The notes: generated from the letters alone by a model not told the origin. DNA of 64,000 bases from Auriscalpium vulgare (GCA_019915015.1 JAHBBC010000001.1:2728001-2792000); one strand, 5' to 3'. Positions 25,701 through 38,356 are shown, numbered from the stretch's first letter. Made by a program: numbers and translations.

Positions 25701-27191
25701 ATGTCGCCAGTCACGAACGCGCGGACACTTTTCAACGAAGTCCCAACTGGTGCGTGTTTGGGGAACAGGTGCTCACGGGCACGAGCTCACTCTGCGCCCC
25801 TGCAGGGTACCCCGTACCTGGACAGACGACCGTCCATGACACCACGCAGACCATCGACCTCGAAAACGAACCTCTGAATGGTGGGATCCTGGCCAAGACG
25901 CTTGTGCTCTCCGTCGACCCTGTCTTCAGACGGTGGATGTCCATTAATCCGAAGACCGGAAAGGTATTCAACACTCTCTACTAGGAAAGCACCGTCTTAT
26001 CGGTGTCCTGTTAGCCTATAGGCTTTGTGCTCGGGCAGCCGTACGCCAATCCGCCCCCTGCCTGATGTAGTGAGTCTGACGCGCATCCAGCCTTTCCGGA
26101 GACGGCATTGCCAAAGTCGTTCGCTCTGAGAACCCACAATTCAAGCCTGGAGACTACATCAAAGGAAACTTCCGTAAGCAAACAGCAGTGTTGTGGCCGC
26201 TTCACGGTCGTCATTGAGCGATCTGGGCCAGCCTTCCAGGAATACTTCGTGCGCAAAGACGATGCCAAATTAGAGTTGGTGATTGAGAACCACGGTCTTG
26301 ACTGGCGCGCGCATGTCGGGACGCTCGGAATGCCAGGAAGGACGGCCTACTACGGCTGGAGGGAGTATGCCAACCCGACGAAGGCAAGCCTCTCCGTCTG
26401 CATACCATTTGACCCGCACACAAATATGCATACAAAACCACAGGGCGAAACCATCTTTGTTACGACCGGCGCGGGCCCGATCGGCAGCTTCGTCGTACAG
26501 CTGGCGAAGCGTGCGGGGCTCAAGGTCATCGCGTCCGCAAGCACAGACGAGAAGGTCGCGTTTATCCGCTCGCTCGGCGCAGATGTCGTGTTCAACTACA
26601 AGACGGAAAGCACCGAGGAGGTGCTGGAGCGCGAGGGCCCGCTTGATATGTGACTTTTCCATTTCGGCTTATTTGCCGGAAGCAACTCATCGTGCGCCTT
26701 GCGGCAGTTACTGGGACAATGTTGGGGGTGAGATCTTGGACATCGCTCTCTCGAAGGCCAAAGGCGTCGGTGCGCGCTTCATCGTACGGATATCGCTATT
26801 ACCGTCAATGCTCTGTGACATTGCTGATGTCCCTTTCTCAGGAGTGCGGCATGATCTCTCTTTACAACGAGTCTGATCCTTACCGTCTCAAGGTGAGTGT
26901 CCGCTAAGTACTTCATTCTCTCTGAGACTCACGTACCGACGACGCCTACCACTGTAGAACGCCTATCTCATCTTATCTAAAGAGATAACTGTCTACGGCT
27001 TCTGGGTCGGCCGATGGGATGCAAAGTATCGCGAGGAATTCAACCGGGAGGTGCCGGAGCTGATTAAGGCCGGGCAGTTGAAGCATCTGGAGGACGTGTC
27101 TGACGGCCTGGAGCATGCGGGGGCGGGCATCGCAGACGTGATGCAAGGGAGGAATTTTGGCAAGAAGGTCATCGTGGTGGCAAAGGAATGA
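25701..27191 (+). CDS. MDR-superfamily NADP-dependent oxidoreductase, copy 3
   Basis: Dispersed paralogue of the tandem pair at 9540-13308, on the opposite strand. The start at 25701 reads MSPVTNARTLFNEVPTG. An intron (about 25754-25806) leads to YPVPGQTTVHDTTQTIDLEN and EPLNGGILAKTLVLSVDPVF. Later exons give GDGIAKVVRSENPQFKPGDY, LGMPGRTAYYGW, the Rossmann loop TTGAGPIGSFVVQLAK (near 26461-26508), VIASASTDEKVAFIRSLGAD, YWDNVGGEILDIAL and ECGMISLYN-like sequence. The C-terminus is KKVIVVAKE with TGA at 27189-27191. Compared with copies 1 and 2 it is clearly older (many substitutions, different linkers), but motifs and exon layout are kept. Likely an enone or alkenal reductase; substrate unknown. 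Confidence 0.84.
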
Positions 27192-27437
27192 CTGGCTGAC
27201 GCAACTCGGGGCTAGCGTTATTCGGACCTCAATGTGTGTATTTGAATGATCGGTCTATAAGACGAAGTGTACAGTATGTGAACGAATCTGCTGGCTATGC
27301 ATGTCCTCGTCAAATTACCCCAGCTTCAGCTTCAGGCATCAGACTCATGTCGATGCACCCGACGACGGTATTCTGGAGCGCACCTATAATAACAATAGTT
27401 TGGAATCAGGACACATACAAAGCGTACCACGCCACCT

Positions 27438-29432
27438 CTAGCACGTACGGATCATCAAGTGGATAGGCATCGCCGGGAATGGCTCCGGTTGATCGAAATC
27501 GTCCTCATCGTCGGCGATGTCCTCTTCGTCATCACCCTCAAGCTCCTCATCCTCATCATCCTCCTCACTATCATCTTCATCCTCGTCACCAAGAAGTATC
27601 TGTCCGCCGCCGTTCCCGTCCTCCAGAGACATGAGCCCCTCGCCAGCGTTGTACGGGTCCGAACTGGGATCCCCATAGAGAACAATACCCTCGGCGCGCT
27701 CGCGTGCATTCCACGTGAAGAACATCCTGCGGTCAGTTATCTGGAGACAGCTCAGGTCATTTTGGAGGCCGTATGGGTTCATCCCGCTCATCGAGATGCG
27801 GGGAAAGGAGGCATACTCGCGGTCGTCCGCGCTCAACACCTCGCGACGCCCGAAGGAGTCCAGCGTAAAAACGTACAGCCCCTGACGCTGTACACCAATA
27901 AGACATTTTTCCAGGCGGGCGGTGAAAGAGCTACTCACAGTCGCAACTCCGACGCGTCCTTCCTCGAACGCCAGGTACTGGCTGTGGTGTCCCCGAATGC
28001 GCACTTCCAATGCCGAACTCTCAATGTCATCCAGGTGATTCTCGAAGTCTTGCATGAATATGACACATCCGTGCTTGCGCAGCAGGACGAGGTCTCGGCC
28101 GTCTGCGGATACGTGTCCTGGGATTCGCGTTTGCCATCAGCATGCATCCTCACAGTCACATATGTAGTCACGAACCTGCTATGAACTCCCCAGGCAGAGA
28201 CAGATTGCTGTCATAAGGATTCATAGGTACTAGTTCCACAGGCACCAATTCGGTTCGTGCTCGTGGCTCCGCCAAGAGAACCCGTTCAATAGTGAGGAGC
28301 GACGGTATCTGCAGTACCAGAGTGCCGTCGTTGCGCGAGAACACGCGCACTCCGCCTGTCGCCAGGATGAATACGTACCGTTCGCTCAGCTCAACGTAGT
28401 TTATATTGTCGCCGTCGGCGACGACGTTTTCGATCGTCTGCATGAGCGTGCCCGTGCGCACGTCATACAGAAACGCGCGCGACTCGCTCGCGGAGAGCAG
28501 CGTCGGGTAGACGAAGCGATACGCAAGCGTCATCTCCGGGAACACAAGCAGGGCCCATGGGCGGAAGTGGCCTCGCCCCGCGTACCCGTGCCGCTGGGCA
28601 GCCTGCGCCGCAGCACGCAACTGCGTGTAGTCCGGGCGCGCGGCCTCGACAACCGCGTCGTTGCTCGCGAAGTCGCTAGCCAGGCGCCACACCTCCTTCG
28701 AACTGCCGAGGCGGTCAAAGACCAGGAACCCGTTGCCGTACTCGCAGTGAGCGAAGGGCCGGACGTGGGTCTGCGGGAGGCTCCAGAGGAGCACGTCGGG
28801 GAAAAGCAGGCTGACTGTGATGCCTCCCCGCATGTGCGTCGCGATGCATATGCGCTGCTTTTCGTCCACCTTGAAGCGGTGCGTATCGGAGCCGGCGCTC
28901 GAGAGGACTCTGGGCACAGCACGCCCTCCGCCAACCCAGTTCCTCTGGAGCTGAAGAGATATTTTGCCTGAGGACTACAGTAAGTGCCCATTGATGTCAG
29001 GAAAGAAACATGGTCGACGCCCCAAAGCATTGCGCGACTCCTTCCATCCCGGTCATTCCGCACCCGACTCCGAGGGATACAGGTATACTTCGACCACTCA
29101 TCACGGAGCTGCACTCAGACGAGCTCACAGCTATGGAGACCGCACAATCTCCGTATTCCCTCATAGCAAGTATGCGATGACTCACAGAAATCCCGCCAAT
29201 CTACCGCATCCCTCCATGGACTCCCCGGGTGATAGAGGATCGCCTCTTGCAAGGTCTCATTGTCGGGAATGGTGTACTGGTGCAGGTAGGCAGCTTGGCG
29301 GTAGATTGCTTGCTGGTTGAGGGATATAAAAATGTTCCATGGGTGAGAAACGAGGCGAAGGGAGCGCAATGTGAAGACTGAGAGGCGCGAGAGGACGTCG
29401 AGGATGAGTTCGGGAGGCAAGAGGTCGAGCAT
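27438..29432 (-). CDS. F-box protein with acidic C-terminus
   Basis: Probable substrate receptor of an SCF ubiquitin ligase. The N-terminal exon starts MLDLLPPELILDVLSRLSVF at 29432, a clear F-box that would bind Skp1. Two introns (about 28975-29165 and about 28170-28180 outward) join three large exons. The middle part reads THRFKVDEKQRICIATHMRG and FVFILATGGVRVF-type blocks spaced like a beta-propeller, but I cannot name a WD or Kelch class with certainty. The C-terminus has a long run of Asp/Glu (about 27470-27600) after GGGQILLGDEDEDD, and ends PAMPIHLMIRTC at 27438. The target protein is unknown. Confidence 0.78.
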
Positions 29433-30842
29433 GATGGTGGTTCTGTCCAGTGTCCACTCTTCAGATCACGTCGATCAAGCGCGCACGTGCATTGAGCCTA
29501 CTGATCGGGACACTCCGAACTGCGACTCCCTTTCCCCTTCCCCACCAGCGCACGCAATATTGCAGCTGCCCTGGCCTTGTCGGGCTCCAGAACGTGCCGT
29601 CCTCTGGGACAACCGATCGCGGCCGGACGCGTCCGCGACCGCATGCGGTAAACCCCACTGTAGGGGCAGCGCGTCGGTGGTGTCCATTGCCCAATGCCCG
29701 GTCACTCATTCAATGTATTACTCGCTCCTTAGACACCCTCTGTAGGCTGTATGTATCATGCACGTACATTCTCATTATCCTGAACGATGTTCGTGTCACT
29801 CGCTCTTTGCAAACTGCTCCGTCGACGGATGCGTGACCGCGTGACCCGACTGCCGACATGCCGTCTGCCACTCGTCCGCTGTCATCACCAGAGGTGGCCA
29901 CCCCTCCCGCGGCCGAGCACGCTGGTTCGTGTCCGAGGCGATGTGGACTGCATCAAGCTCTCTGCGCGCAAAGAAGGTCAGCGCATCTGGTCGGACGCTG
30001 CAGCGCTATTACTTACTGCGCCCGCGCCAATCGACATCCTAAACGGGCAGGTATTCGGAGACCGGCTCGCGCCTCGCGGCACGGCACGGACAAGCGGCGT
30101 GGGCGGGTTCAGTCTCAAGGGCTTCAGGCCCTCATGAGCTCGCTTACCGGTGTAGACAAGGAAAACATCTGGGGCGACAGAAACTAAAGGAGAGCGCGAC
30201 GCGCTGAGCGACGCGTCAACGCGTGATAACCCAATATATTAATGATAACCACAGACGTGTCAGTGTCACGCGGTCGAGCGGCCGGAGGTATTAAGAGTGT
30301 ATTGGGAGTGCAGCGCTCAAGGAGACTCAGGCTGTGGCAGATGAGCACGATAGATAGCATTACTCAGATCGAGTGCATTGGCGTTGTTGCCAATGCAAGG
30401 GGTACAGAGACTGGCGGTACGGTGGGAACTAATGCTCTCGTTCTCACGACACAACCCCACAGTTGGGTTTCACCCAATGCGGCCGCGGTCGCGACCCGCC
30501 GCGATCGATCGTCCCAGAGGACGGCACGCTCTCTCGGGCTCTGCTTTCAGGTGGCAGCTCGACTTGATCATCTTCTTTGTCACCCAACGATGATAAAGGC
30601 TTGGTTTACCAACTCCCCGACTCGGACCCACTAATAGTACTGGTCCCGACGACCACAGACCACACTCGAAATCCTCATTATGCCCGAGCGGACACCCGAC
30701 ACGCTACCTTTGACTGTGACTTGGATGACTGAGCTTCGCGCTCTTAGGCTGGGCTGACGGATACAGGCTCCGAAGCGGGTACAAAAATTGCTCGTAAGAG
30801 ACACCGCTGCTGTACCGTTCTCTAGCACTCCAACACTATCTC
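29433..30842. other. 1.4-kb intergenic region with a pair of inverted repeats
   Basis: No gene recognised. The segment 29565-29655, read on the minus strand, resembles 30455-30545 on the plus strand. Both contain CCCAGAGGACGGCACG and a CG-rich palindromic core (GCGGYCGCGG). The rest is unremarkable and should include the promoters of the divergent F-box and SDR genes. Confidence 0.5.
29565..30545. repeat. Diverged inverted repeat pair (arms about 90 bp)
   Basis: Left arm 29565-29655, right arm 30455-30545, in opposite orientation about 800 bases apart. Best conserved is a 16-base core, CCCAGAGGACGGCACG, and next to it a CG-rich stretch. No target duplication or terminal motif was seen, so it could be two copies of a short dispersed repeat and not the ends of one element. 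Confidence 0.5.
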
Positions 30843-32222
30843 ATGTCTCCCGTCTCTGCACCTGCCAAGGCCCTCGTCACAGGCGCGAACGGCTACCTCG
30901 CCGTGTGGAGTGTGCGCCGCCTCCTTGAGGCAGGTTACTCCGTGCGCGGCGCGGTGCGCTCCGAAAGCAAGGGCGCGCATTTGAAGAAGATATTCGCCGA
31001 GTACGGCGACAAACTAGAGCTTGCGATTGTCGAGGATATGAGCAAGGTGGGCAGGGCCAGTCCGGATCAATGCATCGTGTGCTTATAAGTCTTTCAGGAT
31101 GGTGCCTTCGACGAGGCCGTTCAAGGCGTTGAACTCGTTGAGCACACCGCGTCGCCTTTCCACTTTGCTGCCAAAGATCCGGATGGTGTGTCTATGCGTC
31201 CGAGCTCACACACCTCACGTACTGACAGACAAAATCGATCAGAAATTATCATCCCTGCCGTGCGTGGGACCACATCGGTACTCGAGTCAGTCAAGAAATA
31301 CGGGTGAGTGCTTCCTCGCAGGTTAATGAGTACAACTCTTTGGGCTGACGGCTGGCGTTTCAGGTCATCGGTGAAGCGCGTTGTGATCACGTCCTCCGTT
31401 GTCGCTGTTCTCGGGCCCTATACCGGCTCTGTCGTGTTCGACGAGAGTAACTGGAACAATAACTCTGTTAGCGAAGTTACGGAGAAGGGCGCCGCCGCGG
31501 GGGCTTCACTATATACCAGGCTTCGAAGACGCAGGCCGAGAAAGGTATGCACGGGTGCCCTTCGGCAGAGCTGTCCAACAACTCATACTTTTTGACCTCC
31601 AGCGGCTTGGGCATTTATCGACCAGAACAAGGGTAGCATTTCGTTTGACCTTGTCACCATCATCCCGCCGTGGATTCTCGGTGTACGCACTCTTCCCTGT
31701 CCGCTGCATCTTACGAGACTGATTTGGTCATGATAGCCTCCCATCCACGAGCTGAACAGCCTTGATGAGCTGAATACCTCGCAATCTGCGGTCCTGGATA
31801 CGATCTCCGGGAAGAAAGCCACGAAAGCTGAGCTGGAGCGGGAGGGCAATTGGGTCGATGTGCGCACCGTAGCAGCTGCCCACGTTGCTGCTGCGCAGAA
31901 GGCTGAAGCTGGCGGTCAGCGCATCATTACGTCGACTGGTGCGTGCCGTGCTACTGCCCCGTATTGAGGAGTGACTGACTAAAGAGTCGGCGCTTCAGGC
32001 ACCTTCATCTGGCAGGACGTCCTTGATGTGGCCAACTCGATCTCGCCTGCGCCATTCAAAACCATCCCTAAGGGCAATTCGGGCGCGGGAAAGACGTTCC
32101 CCTACACAGTACTCTATGACACGTCGAAGGAGGCGCGGATCCTCGGCGTTACGCACGTACCATTTGAGCAGATGGTTGTGGACTCGGTCGCCGACTTTGT
32201 GGCGCGTGGATACTCGCAGTAG
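30843..32222 (+). CDS. Extended SDR: NAD(P)-dependent epimerase/ketoreductase, apparent frameshift
   Basis: Extended short-chain dehydrogenase of the dihydroflavonol-reductase/Gre2-like type, reducing aldehydes or ketones with NADPH. ATG at 30843, then the Rossmann motif VTGANGYLAVWSVRRLLEAG. Later exons carry DGAFDEAVQGVELVEHTASP, KRVVITSSVVAVLGPYTG and DESNWNNNS. The catalytic YQASK lies at 31513-31527, then KAAWAFIDQ, TIIPPWILG, VDVRTVAAAHVAAAQKAE and a C-terminus VVDSVADFVARGYSQ with TAG ending at 32222. Between VTEKGAAAG and the YQASK motif the frame changes by one base at a run of five G (31499-31503), and no intron of normal size can bridge it. Everything before and after is well conserved. 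The gene is either recently inactivated or carries a base error in the G run. Confidence 0.8.
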
Positions 32223-32832
32223 GGTGGACCATTGCCTGGAACAGTACACGAAGAGAGTACATCAATGCAGTACGGATCGGGCCTCCGTATCAAAGTTACC
32301 TTGCTCGCCAAGGTCTCTCCCACCCCAAAGTGTGTCACAATGCATAGTTGCCTGTGTCTGCCTTTTCCCCACGCTTGCTATCCTTTCGCCACTCCCTCTT
32401 TGCGACCACCGAGAGTGCAGCAGTGCTTTGATGTTTGTGGTGAACTGTTGAGTCCCAGGGAACACAGGGATATATCCCAGGTTTTCAAAGAAGGATATTG
32501 TCGCCAAGCTCCGAGGGCGACTGTTGGCTCAAGCTCCCAGGCCTTCCAACTTCCGACTACAGCTCGGCGGTGTGGCACATTTAACACCTTCTGATGGCCC
32601 ACCCTCCGTTGCTAGACCGTGTCGACATATCCACCTGTGAGCGCGTGCGCGCATTGAAGCATGTCTTCAATTGAGTTTTCTGTTTGATCGATCGTCGATA
32701 ATACTGTTTTTGCACCTGTGCAAGGTTGCACGCCCTTGAGGCGCGTTTAGAGTGATCCCATTCTCCCGCTCATAGAAAAAATTGGAGGTAGATAATACCA
32801 GCGACCCTCTATATCACTCAACTCACTTCCAA
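32223..32832. other. Convergent intergenic region
   Basis: About 600 bases between the SDR stop and the stop of the minus-strand LCCL gene. No coding motif; should hold the 3' ends of both genes. Confidence 0.4.
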
Positions 32833-34922
32833 CTACGATGGCCCTGGTGGTGAATCTACCCATGTTCCATTTGGCCAGAGCGTAGCGGCCTTGGTGAAGT
32901 CGCCCGTTCTACCCGCCTTAGTCGCCTGCGCCCACGAGCAAAATGAGCGACGTGAGGGGCCTGAGAGTAAAGCACTTACCGCAAGACGGAAATAGTGGGG
33001 AAGGCCCACTTCCAGAGCACTCAGGCTGTAGCTAAATGCCCCGCCGACATATCGTTCCACGTCATCAATCAGCAGCGCGAAACCGTCCCATCCTCCGTCG
33101 CCTTCGGGCGCGGCCCAGGTGATCGCCTGTTCATGAAGCGGGATCGAGGCGTTGAAGGTGTTCGAATTCGTCAGGAAGGCCGGCAGCTCGCTTCCGAGAG
33201 GCGCGTCTCGTCGAAGCTAGAAAACAGTAAGTAGGCTTCAACGACAAAAGTCGATGTGCACACCTGCTCGGCAGTCTGCAATATAGAATCAAATCCCCAC
33301 GCCGCCGCCCCATTGAGAAACATACCAAGAAGAAGTCCTTGGTAAACGGCAGAAAAACGGGTCGGGAACGCAGTTCCCGGGACCAGCATCATGGCAATGA
33401 TGTAATGGTGTATGCGCAGGGTCAAACCCGGCACGAGAGCTAGCCCCACTGTTACTAGCAACCCCGCGGCGTGCCATGCCAGATAGTATGGCAGCCATCC
33501 CGTCCTGCGAATCACGCGCATCTGGTTGCCGATGATTCCCACCAGCAAGACCGAGATGACGAGGAGTGCTGCCATGCCGCCTGGGCGTGCTGTAATGTCA
33601 GAAACGAGAAGTCGGTCGATGGGCAGCCGGTCGAACGTGGAGTTGTACAAGACCGTAATCCAGTATGGCCCTAAGTACCACAACGCGCCTTCCACGGGCA
33701 GCTTGACGGCAAAGACTGGCAACACAAAACGGAATGCAAGGCGCCAGAACGCGTAGCATATGAAGAGTGCCGGAAGGAAAGTTCCGAAGGCCCCTGCGAG
33801 ATCTGGAGGTTGCGAGCGAGGTTGGGAGAACAGCGTAACGTGCCAATACCCGATGCACACCAGACACCAGAAGAGGACGACTGGGTCGGGGCGTAGGACG
33901 ATGAACAGGAGTGCGGTGACTATGGCATTGAGGATAAGGACTTCTGTGCCGATATCGGAACATTGCTGGAATGGTGCTGACTCCTCGAATCGGAACGAGA
34001 GCGGGAAAGTTGTCGGAAACCCGATGGACTCGAGACCATGTGCGACGTGGGGCAAGAAGTTGGCGAAAGTCCCAACGAGGCGCGCAGTGCCGCACCCGCC
34101 CCTCTTGTCACCAATCAATCCGCTGTCAGAATCAAGTATGCAGGTAAGAAGAGTGTTGCTGAGAAGGCAGAAAGGCTTACGCTTGGATAGCAGCAGCACA
34201 GATGAAGCTATCACCGCGGTATGTGTGTTCTTCGTCCCCTCCACCTACAATCAGCGGCTTGTACACCAGTTGTTGCCCGCCCACAGTCCTCGGATTATGG
34301 AGGAAAACCCTGCCGCAGTCCGCCGGACAGCGGAAGTCGAAAGTCGTGGCGTCAAAAGGCTGGCAGTCCTGTCCATCTAGCCCGCAGCCGTTGTTGGCAT
34401 ACCAAAAGGTGGAGGTACAGCTGATAAATGCTTCGGGCGGTACTTGATATGACTGCGCGCGGGACAGCAGGGTAATTCCCAGGATGTATATTGCAACCAG
34501 CGCCGCGAAAAGCCAAGTTGAGGTGAGGAAGCGCGTGCGATGAATCACGTAGGAATCCAAGGAGAAATGGTGTGTACTTCTGCCAGTTGTCCGCGTGAGC
34601 TGGAGGAATGAGGTGGGTTCTTCTGCTCTCAGTTTTTGCGGATACACGTATGTGGCAGGCACCTACCAGTTAACCCTGGACTAGGTATCGGTCCTCGCAA
34701 GTAGTCGAGTACGCGACGGCACCGCGAAGCCAAAGCAGGATATCGAGATGCTATCCAAACATCAAGCGCGAAGGGCTCTGAGGTCTGGGCACGAGTACCA
34801 TTCGGGTGCTCCGAATACCCTAACTCGAAGAGTTCGTCGGACTCGGTCCCAGAGTCATCGAAAGGGCTGCGCTCCCTATCGCCGAGTAAGGGTGCAGCAC
34901 TCGATGGCTCGTCGTATTCCAT
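32833..34922 (-). CDS. LCCL-domain multi-pass membrane protein
   Basis: Fungal membrane protein with a lumenal or extracellular LCCL domain; its function is not established. The start at 34922 reads MEYDEPSSAAPLLGDRERSP, an acidic cytosolic N-terminus. After an intron, LFAALVAIYILGITLLSRAQ forms the first membrane segment. The LCCL domain follows, with STFWYANNGCGLDG, DFRCPADCGRVFL and TYRGDSFICAAAIQA, and after an intron GGCGTARL. At least six membrane helices follow (for example TALLFIVLRPDPVVLFWCL and ALLVISVLLVGIIGNQM). After the intron at about 32945-32985 the last exon reads ATKAGRTGDFTKAATLWPNG and ends VDSPPGPS at 32833. Order and length (about 680 residues) match the family; no break seen. 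Confidence 0.84.
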
Positions 34923-35745
34923 AACCGCGAAGTTTGCCCCCGCGTTTGTGCTGAAGTCCTTAACTCGCGGTCGATGGTGAAGGTTGGAAGCAAGAGGCGA
35001 CCGCGTCGCGACCTACATAGGCGCTGTCATCTCACGTTCACCGCGACAACCGCACCCATAATCTACGCGTATATGCGATGTAAAAAACATAGAGATGCAT
35101 TGAATCTGCCAGAGAGGCCAGCAGACGAAGAAACCGCCATAGAAAGAATACAGACTGCTCCATTAAATAAGTACGGCACCGACAGAGTAGGCATGACGAG
35201 GCAAGGACACCCGGTGGAATCTTCTGGCGCGACCGTCAACTGTTGGTGAAATGTTAAGATAATTAAGGAATGTGAGTGACGGATGTCGGGCACATGGAAG
35301 CAGGGGCGAACGGGGCTCTGTGCAGCGCAAATAAGGTTCGGTAATATCGATAGAGGTACGCACAGAGAACAGACAGAGTATATAGTGGTGCAGGACGTGA
35401 CAGAAAAGCAATGGGACGGTGATATGCAGCAACAGCGAAGACGACGCAGACAAGGAGGTATGTGGGTAGACAACGAGAATGCAAAGAGGGGAACGCACGG
35501 GTAAACAGGCAGCGAGGGTATGTGAGGGCGGGGTAGGTGAAGAGGTGGCTGCAAGTTCTGGAGTCCTTGTGGTGATCCTCGAAACATATTTTACATTGGC
35601 GGAAGATGCTCCGTGACGTCGAGCACTTCGTGCCGTTCTGTGTTTCACTGTCAGAACGAGAAAGGGGCTGCAGACCACCACTCACCCACCTCCCTATGCG
35701 AGCCACCCCTCCCACCGCCATCTAAATGGGCCATTCACGGCACCA
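34923..35745. other. Intergenic, no gene seen
   Basis: About 820 bases between the LCCL gene start and the Spg1 gene stop, both on the minus strand. Long overlapping frames between 35060 and 35720 have no conserved motif and a biased composition (Ser/Leu/Pro/Cys), so I do not call them. The LCCL promoter must lie here. Confidence 0.4.
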
Positions 35746-36531
35746 TCAAACATCCACGTACAATAGCACGGGTTCCCCGACACCCTCGATCTCCGGGATG
35801 ACGCACTTCAGGTCGAATGCTTTCGCGAGCACGATCTTGAAGATCTTCTGCACATTTATGCTCGCAGAGGTCGAGCAGAAGATCAGCGACGCGTGCATCG
35901 CTTTCGCGAAACGTTTTGCCTGCTTTGTTATCTCCTCCTGCTCATCTCGGGGGAATGTCGCGAACGTGTCGAACTTGGTGCCGATGAGGAATGGGATAGC
36001 GGTCTTGTTGAAGCCGCGCGCCTGGCGATACCATTCCTTGACGGAATTGAGCGTCGATTTGCGCGAGAGGTCGAACATGAAGAGGATGGCAACGGCGTCG
36101 TTGCACACTAGCGGCAACATGTTCACGAATTCACGTTGACCACCGAGATCCCAGATGGAGAACGTGATCGTGGTCCTCCGCACTGATATTGTCTTCTCCA
36201 TGAAGTTGACGCCTGCATAGAGTGTTAGAACGCGTCGTGGCGAGGGGAGGGACGACACGCACCCAGCGTCTGAATGTAATCCTCATCGAAGCTGCCCTCC
36301 ACGTACTTCACCATCAGACTCGTCTTTCCTATCTGCGAGTCCCCCACCATCCCAACCTTGATCACCACGCTGCTCATCAAACAAATGGATCAGACATACG
36401 CGATATGCAACGGTGAAGACCTCGTACCTGTTCTTCTCATCATTGTTCGCTAGCAGCGGGTGTGCGCCATTGGGTATGCCGTTCGAGGACGAAGGGGTCG
36501 GCGTGGACGACGAAGACGCGTTCATTGACAT
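35746..36531 (-). CDS. Septum-promoting GTPase Spg1/Tem1
   Basis: Ras-superfamily small GTPase at the top of the septation initiation / mitotic exit network, acting at the spindle pole body. The start at 36531 gives a Ser/Thr/Pro-rich leader [18 protein letters not shown]. Introns separate it from [20 protein letters not shown] (P-loop GDSQIGKT at about 36318-36345) and [15 protein letters not shown]. After another intron comes [20 protein letters not shown] with switch [10 protein letters not shown]. The base-specificity motif is GTKFD (usual NKxD or TKxD in this family). The C-terminus ends [12 protein letters not shown] at 35746 and has no CAAX box, as expected for Spg1/Tem1. Signature blocks [20 protein letters not shown] and [20 protein letters not shown] are typical. 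The gene lies in a run of minus-strand genes and shows no break. Confidence 0.92.
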
Positions 36532-37519
36532 CTACGTCTAGGGTTGCCAAGAGTCGGTGGTGCTGCGTTGGAGGATGAATCCTGCGATGGCGGAGGATAC
36601 GTTACGACGGCGGGGACGCGCGAGTGGAATAAAGGAGAAAAAATAAGAAAAAATGGGAAGGAAAGAAAGCGATCGGAAGCACTAGTGATGATGGAGACGA
36701 GCCGGCCAGAGCGATGAGGACTTGAACCGACTCTTTCCAAAATGCACAAGCCGAGTTGGAGGAAGGAAACAGCCTACGGACCTGACCAATGCCGGCTGCG
36801 TAAGTTGCACGCCACAGCTCAGTCAACAAAACAAGAACATCAGAACAGCGCCTATACTTTTATTCAGGGCCGGGTGTACGGCACTCTACACTGACAGCTA
36901 TGACATTATTGATAGGATACAACAACACTCGATGTCTGCCCTCTAAAATATGCAGACGAGTCAAGGATAAAAAATGCACGGCTCTGGGGCCAACATATGT
37001 AAGCAGCATGCATAGCATGTGAGATCCGACACCAACACGAACACCAACGGGTATATCCAAGCTGCAGGCAGGAGTCCGAGGAAGGTGTGCTAGAGACGCG
37101 GTGCTGGCGCAGACGCATACACAGCCTGGTATCAGGGGATTTCACAGCGGCACCACACACAGACACCACCGACGGTGCGAGGGCGTAGACCCTAGGATGA
37201 CCTCAAGCTGCGAGCACCTATCCTAATCGCAGTTGTACACATGCAAGCTGCAGCCAAAATAGCCCAGGTGCAAGTAGGTATTGGTTGGCCGAGGTGACTG
37301 AACGGGACTGTGAGCGCAGGGCGGCCTGAGGAGAAAGGATTCTGGGCAGGATGTAAGTATGGAACTGAAGTGCCCTTAGCGCTTGAGAAGAAATAGGCGC
37401 GCAGGCTCGGCAAGCTCCGCAGAAACTGTACAGTCCGTTCCCACACTCCACGTGGTCGGAAACCTTGGTGCCATCCACCGTCGACGCAGCAGCAGCCATC
37501 TTCAAGACCCTCTACCAAA
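36532..37519. other. Divergent intergenic region
   Basis: About 990 bases between Spg1 (minus) and uL14 (plus). No coding motif in any frame. The last part before 37520 is pyrimidine-rich (for example CCTCTACC), as often seen ahead of ribosomal protein genes. Confidence 0.4.
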
Positions 37520-38161
<642 letters not shown>

Positions 38162-38269
38162 TTGCTTTCCTTCCCATTCATCTTTTCCTATGAGCTATGA
38201 TGCCATGTAACCCCCACATCGCTTTGCAATGATCAATGTATGCATCATAACTCGGGCACTCCCAGTACT

Positions 38270-38356
38270 TAAGGCTTGTCGAAGTCTTCGCTTGATGACT
38301 AGCGTTGTGTGCAGTAAGGCTTGTCGAAGTCTTCGCTTGATGACTAGCGTTGTGTG
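38270..38356. repeat. Two-copy tandem repeat, period 45
   Basis: A 42-base block starting TAAGGCTTGTCGAAGTCTTC at 38270-38311 is repeated exactly at 38315-38356, with a 3-base spacer. It lies between the stop codons of uL14 and of the A-half-only oxoprolinase gene, exactly where the missing B half of oxoprolinase would be expected. Confidence 0.85.

Noticed and set aside
35063..35721. Overlapping minus-strand frames of 150-174 residues
   Set aside because: Three frames are open at once in the same DNA, all Ser/Leu/Pro/Cys-rich; no splice or domain evidence.
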